A DNA stretch of 64,000 nt, taken from contig NC_088295.1 in assembly GCF_032854445.1 (NCBI RefSeq), positions 79,328,028 through 79,392,027 of the forward strand, written 5' to 3'. The notes under the pieces were generated by a model that was given only the letters and a program-made list of their open reading frames with translations, was not told where the DNA came from and did no database searches. Position numbers and translations under genes: made by a program. This DNA comes from Liolophura sinensis (lineage: Eukaryota > Mollusca > Polyplacophora > Chitonida > Chitonidae). Below, piece after piece: positions 60,261-64,000 of this stretch (its first letter is position 1; each line of letters opens with the position of its first letter).

Positions 60261-60964
60261 TCAGTCTGCTTTATCATAATTAAAGCGTGGAAGGGAGGAA
60301 GATACCGGCTCCTCAAGGGTAAGTATGGTGGGGAAGTGGTCGCTTCCGGACAGATCATCATGGACGCTCCAGCTGAATTCCGACCTTAGCCCTGCATCAG
60401 CCAGAGCTAAATCAAGGACCGAATAAGTGCCCTTTGCAGGATGAAGGTAAATATGTGTGCCATCATTTAAGACGCATAGAGAGTTATTAGATATAAAATC
60501 CTCCAATACAGAGCCCTTCTGGTTACGTTTAGAGTCACCCCAGAGAACACTGTGGGCATTAAAGTCACCCAAAAGAAGACACGGTTTAGGTAATTGATCA
60601 TGTAAGTTTTGCAGCTCTTGTTGGTGAAGAGTAGAAGCAGGTAGTATATAAATAGAACGGATTGTTAGTACTATACCTAGTGTGATACGCACCGCCACTG
60701 CCTGCAAATCGGTCTTCAGTCCCAGTCTATTGTGTATTACACCCTGCCTAATCAAAAGAGAAGAACCCCCTGATGCCTTTCCATTCATAGACGTGGCAAC
60801 AGCGTGATGAGATACATAAACTCGACATTGATAACTAGTATCAGTCATCAGAGTTTCCTACAAGCTAAAAGCTATAGGCTTGAGGTCTTGAGCTAACATC
60901 TGGAGCTCTGCGAGGTTACACTCAATCCTCTACAGTTCCACTGTAAGATCTTTGTAGTAGCCAT
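60261..60964 (-). other. APE-type endonuclease domain of ORF2
   Basis: Motifs in order: N in LQWNCRGL near the start, E in the segment just before LMTDTSYQ, KASGGSSLLIRQGV, VRITLG and IYILPAS strands, LLLGDFNAHSVLWG (catalytic D/N, 60575-60537), LDLALA, and GSDHFPT (catalytic D-H, about 60347-60327). The key residues remain visible, but one frame slip and one stop interrupt the N-terminal third. Confidence 0.9.
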
Positions 60965-60973
60965 TATTAATAT

Positions 60974-62496
60974 TTATTTGTTCTTTTTCTTTTTTCTGGA
61001 CTTTTTATACATCGCTGCCCTACGCTCATCAAAATCCTCCTGTGACAACGTTATCAACTTCCTCTGCTTTTTAACCTTGTCAACTTTAGAATCACGTCGC
61101 AGTGTGCGCTAATACGACCCCAGGGATGTTGAGACAGGTATGAAGACCTCATCCTTGCCATTGGTATAGGCAGGCAAGTCTTCGGGTGCATCCATTTCCG
61201 AAAGAGATTCCTCCATATTGGATTTTCCACCAGCTCTAGACATATCAGATTGCTGAGAGCTTCCCTGAGGATCAAGACAATCTGCTATATCTCTAGTGTC
61301 TAACTGTGACATTGTAGACGGGTCAGGGCTGAACGTGCTATCCCATAATGACGGGCTCTTACCAAATGCACCTTTGGAGGGCGTCACGCCACTGGATTGC
61401 GTCTCCTTAATGCAGGATGGCGTAGTATTCGAAATTTCTGACGATCTAGGTGGTGAGGAGGTATTCGAGATTTGACACGGACAGCCCACTCCGAGCTATT
61501 TGACGTCTGAGATGCCTCGTAAAGGCTCTGTTGCCCACCTACTACTGGCGATTCGCTTAACTTCCTGACCTTATTTGTAGAATCAATGCGCTTATTTCGA
61601 ATCTTTTTGCTGGAGGACATGGAGTTAGTGACAACTTGCCACTCTCCAGCTTCCTCGTTGTCAGCAGCAGAGTTATCCAAAGTCCCCTTATTTTGTTGAC
61701 TGGAAGGAACAGACTCGCCAGAAACCCCAATTTCCATATCATCCCCATGTCCCTCATTATAATTACCATCATCATCTCCTCGACCTTCATTCTCATCTTT
61801 ATTGTCACCTTCAACTTCATAAACATTACTATCCTTATCATCATCATCATTATCATTGCAATCGTTATCGTCATTATCGCCATTGTCATTTTCATCGCTC
61901 AACGGGCAGTCCTTTTGAAAGTGGCCTGCCTGTTTACACTTGAGGCATTTATCCTTTAAAGGACAGTCGGCCTTGAAATGTTCTGTGCTATCACAGATGT
62001 GACAGGCACGGACCTGACCTGTGTACCACAAAGGAATTCTAAAATTCCCAACCGAAATTGATTGTGGAATGATCTCGGTCACACCACTCATGTAAATACG
62101 GCGCATACCATTCTCAAGTGACCTATCAAAAAGGTAATGTTCCCGGCTGACGTGATGGACCGTGCCATACCTGGACATCAAACCTCGAATAGTGCCATCG
62201 GGCACCTCGATCGGACATCGAGATCTAACCAGGAGCCTTTGCTCCTCCACATCATATATGGACAATCTACCCCTTTGAATGTGAAGCCGCTAGCCAACAG
62301 CTGTTCCTTCACAGTTTGCGTAGCCACTGTAACATTCCAGACATCTCTAGAGACATTGATTAGTCCCTTTAAGACATTAGGCCCACTAGCCACTAACTCC
62401 TTTAGCCGATTGTATACTTCAACCGGTTGTACACCTCCCTGTATTACAAGCTTAAGGCTTAAGGGTCTATTTACTCGCCCTGCCCATTGTGCAGCA
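60974..62496 (-). pseudogene. LINE ORF1 (Gag-like RNA-binding protein), broken
   Basis: ORF1 binds element RNA and forms the ribonucleoprotein. In order: an RRM-like N-terminal region (LSLKLVIQGGVQPVEVYNRL..., 62496-62270), then a frameshift (one base short near 62266). The next frame holds LVRSRCPIEVPDGT and two CCHC knuckles: CHICDSTEHFKADC (62004-61963) and CLKCKQAGHFQKDC (61947-61906). Next come an Asp/Asn/Glu-rich stretch, a second frameshift near 61470-61490, a Ser/Pro-rich part, a stop at 61111-61109, and a basic tail in the same frame (DKVKKQRKLITLSQEDF ... KKSRKKKKNK) ending at a TAA at 60976-60974. It has no start codon because the 5' end is truncated. Confidence 0.95.
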
Positions 62497-63020
62497 GTCA
62501 AGTAGATTGCACATTGAGCTGGTTAAGCGCTCAAATAGATTACACATTTAGTTGATTTAGCGCTCCAGGAGAATACTCATTTAGTTGGTTTAGCAGTCAA
62601 GTAGATGACACATTTTGTTTGTTTACCAGTCAAACAGATTACACATTTCGTTGGTTTAGCAGTCAAGTAGATGACACATTTTGTTGGTTTACCAGTCAAG
62701 CAGATTACACATTTCCTTGGTTTAGCAGTCAGATAGACAACACATTTAGTAGGTTTAGCGATCACGTGGATTACATATTTTCTTGGTTTAGCGATCAAGT
62801 AGGTTACACATTTAGTTGGTTTAGCGGTCAAGTAGATTACACATTTAGTTGGTTTTAGCAGTCAAGCAGATTACACATTTCGTTGGTTTAGCAGTCAAAT
62901 TGATTACACATTTGGTAGGTTTAGCGATCAAGTGGATTACACATTTTCTTGGTTTAGCGGTCAAGTAGATTACACATTTAGTTGGTTTTAGCAGTCTAAC
63001 AGATTACACATTTAGCTGAG
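62497..63020. repeat. 33-bp minisatellite, right part
   Basis: Continuation of the 56945-57426 array beyond the LINE, same unit and period, with variants (TTTCGTTGG, TTTCTTGG, TTTGGTAGG, AGCAGTCAAGCAG). About 15 units. It joins the left half in phase right after GTCAAGTAGA. Confidence 0.95.
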
Positions 63021-63195
63021 CCATTTTTTCTGAGCTCGTGCATATATCCAGTTGGTCCCTTGCCTGTGAAATAGTAACAAAGTGCCAGTGGTTTACCTCT
63101 ATAGACCTGGGGGGAGGGGGGCATGAAGCTTAGTGTTTAGCTACCCTTATCTTAGTACACTTTATATCTCTATAACATACATTGCCATGTTAATT
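63021..63195. other. Unassigned non-coding
   Basis: Nothing recognised; a G-rich patch (GGGGGGAGGGGGGC-like) lies near 63109-63122. Confidence 0.4.
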
Positions 63196-63640
63196 TCGGT
63201 GTTTCGTCAATCAGTAGACTAACTTGCTACAACTAGAGAACCTGCGCTGACAAAATGTAGTTCATCTGTAAATGAGCACGATTTTTTCAGTTCGAATAAG
63301 ATTATGTTTATTAAATTTCTATTTCATTAGTTTCACTTGCAAATTGTTTGAAATAAATCAATATAATAAACACAACAATCTCAAAGAATTACAAGGTGGT
63401 CACTTCTCTGATAAATCACTACGCCACGGGAATTCTCGCATGCTCTAACGTCAGGTGAAAGAGACTTGATGGGTAGGTTTATGCGAGCAAAGTTTCATAG
63501 CGCGATGTAGTTTAATATCAGATCTTTTTTTATGACTGGATTGGTGACAGAAATTTTCAACTTGAACGAGCACTGAACACGTGGATAACCACCAGGTATA
63601 GGCCTATGATGAATGGCACTGTCATAAATTAAGAGGCGAA
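63196..63640 (+). repeat. Duplicate block matching 11.04-11.56 kb
   Basis: See the 11040-11560 partner. Alignable over about 330 bp with small gaps, then weaker similarity. Confidence 0.75.
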
Positions 63641-64000
63641 CATTTTCCATTGAATGTACACTTCTGAAGTGAATGTGTTGGATACATTTAAAAGGCATGA
63701 CCATTGTTTCAATATTGTTTGACTATGAGGAGTAAATGAGACTATCCAGGAATGCACATTCCACTTTGTGTTGACAGTGATAAGCATGTCTCACATATTA
63801 AATGGAATAACACATTTATCATTTGCCTTTTCAGTTTAGTCAGGGTTTTAATTTGATTGTGCCTTGACATTGCAATAAAGACCTTAAGATAGGAAGGGAA
63901 TTCTGTGCAAAAATATTCATTACCCTGTAGTTTGGGTGAAAGCCAGTTTCGTTGACTTGTGTTACCCATATTTGCAAATAGTCAAAAATCACAGGCAAAT
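63641..64000. other. Unassigned non-coding
   Basis: No gene or repeat recognised up to the window end. Confidence 0.4.

Larger units (their letters stand above)
57583..60964 (-). pseudogene. LINE ORF2 (endonuclease-RT-RNase H), broken
   Basis: The polyprotein would nick target DNA, copy the element RNA at the nick and remove RNA. It starts at an ATG at 60964-60962, 9 bp after the ORF1 stop. The N-terminus reads LQWNCRGL (endonuclease signature), then a frame slip of about one base near 60925. The endonuclease continues with an in-frame stop before ETLMTDTSYQ, GDFNAH at 60569-60552 and SDH at 60344-60336. Two more in-frame stops (near 60261 and 60161) precede the linker (60104-59646). RT follows in another frame (about 59690-58550), then RNase H in a third frame and back again. 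It has at least three frameshifts, at least three stops and at least two internal deletions. Dead copy. Confidence 0.95.
57427..62496 (-). mobile_element. Non-LTR retrotransposon (I superfamily, Nimb-like), 5'-truncated, dead
   Basis: About 5.07 kb on the minus strand. Order: ORF1 (RRM-like region, two CCHC knuckles, acidic stretch, basic tail), a 9-bp gap, ORF2 (APE endonuclease, RT, RNase H, Cys/His C-terminus), a 3' UTR of about 155 bp and a CACTCACTCACTCCCTCAC tail. It is inserted in a 33-bp minisatellite; GTCAAGTAGA on both sides (57417-57426, 62497-62506) may be a target-site duplication or simply the array unit. The left edge of ORF1 has no ATG, so the 5' end is lost. Frameshifts, stops and internal deletions make it non-functional. 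The clade name rests on layout and motif memory; a database comparison would settle it. Confidence 0.95.

Noticed and set aside
61557-61959. Ile-rich ORF (plus) and Met-rich ORF (minus)
   Set aside because: Shadow frames of the acidic Asp/Asn-rich stretch of LINE ORF1.
56938-62831. Repeat proteins with TAKPTKCVIYL-type units
   Set aside because: The 33-bp period is divisible by 3, so one frame of a non-coding minisatellite stays open. No start context and no other protein features.
62577-63020. CRISPR-like regular repeats (33-bp and 17-bp arrays)
   Set aside because: Units are contiguous and degenerate with no spacers, in a eukaryotic context.

Overview
The window looks like old, repeat-rich molluscan nuclear DNA (bivalve or gastropod; species not determinable). 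The basis is AT-rich composition by eye, no long ORFs outside one retrotransposon, no bacterial gene organisation, and several tRNA-derived SINE types whose tails and body motifs I associate from memory with molluscan genomes. I found no intact host gene. The only strong protein evidence is a dead non-LTR retrotransposon at 57.4-62.5 kb on the minus strand.

The rest is a mosaic of very diverged copies of long non-coding segments. Reading one segment against another gives consistent landmark matches. 1-905 matches 23.26-24.09 kb. 24.8-33.5 kb matches 42.9-53.4 kb in the same order. 33.9-36.5, 39.9-41.85 and 56.4-56.9 kb match each other. 37.5-39.3 kb matches parts of 25.8-27.3 and 43.4-45.9 kb. 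15.96-17.4 kb is another direct copy, and about 5.1-15.84 kb holds an inverted copy. So the window holds about five or six degraded copies of a multi-kb unit, with later insertions. Within these units a short core containing a small perfect palindrome recurs about ten times, and a 330-bp block (8.64, 29.7, 48.76 kb) is better preserved than its surroundings.

Later insertions and local expansions: three SINE types (S1 with an ACTC tail, S2 with an AAAT tail, S3 with an ATAC/ATCC tail), two with clear target-site duplications; a 0.75-kb foldback with arms of about 260 bp (22.5-23.2 kb); a smaller hairpin (10.8-11.0 kb); and tandem arrays of 56 bp (12.6 kb), 82 bp (34.3 kb and, unrelated in sequence, 54.2 kb), 20 bp in two opposing orientations (36.5 and 37.0 kb), 17 bp (49.9 kb) and 33 bp (57 and 62.5 kb).

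The retrotransposon (about 5.07 kb; ORF1 with two CCHC knuckles; ORF2 with APE-type endonuclease, reverse transcriptase, RNase H and a C-terminal Cys/His region; I superfamily, Nimb-like) sits inside the 33-bp array, which resumes on its other side. Its 3' tail resembles the tails of the S1 and S3 SINEs, so its lineage is a plausible source of the machinery that moved them. It is broken by several frameshifts, stops and internal deletions. All homologies were found by eye, so boundaries are approximate.
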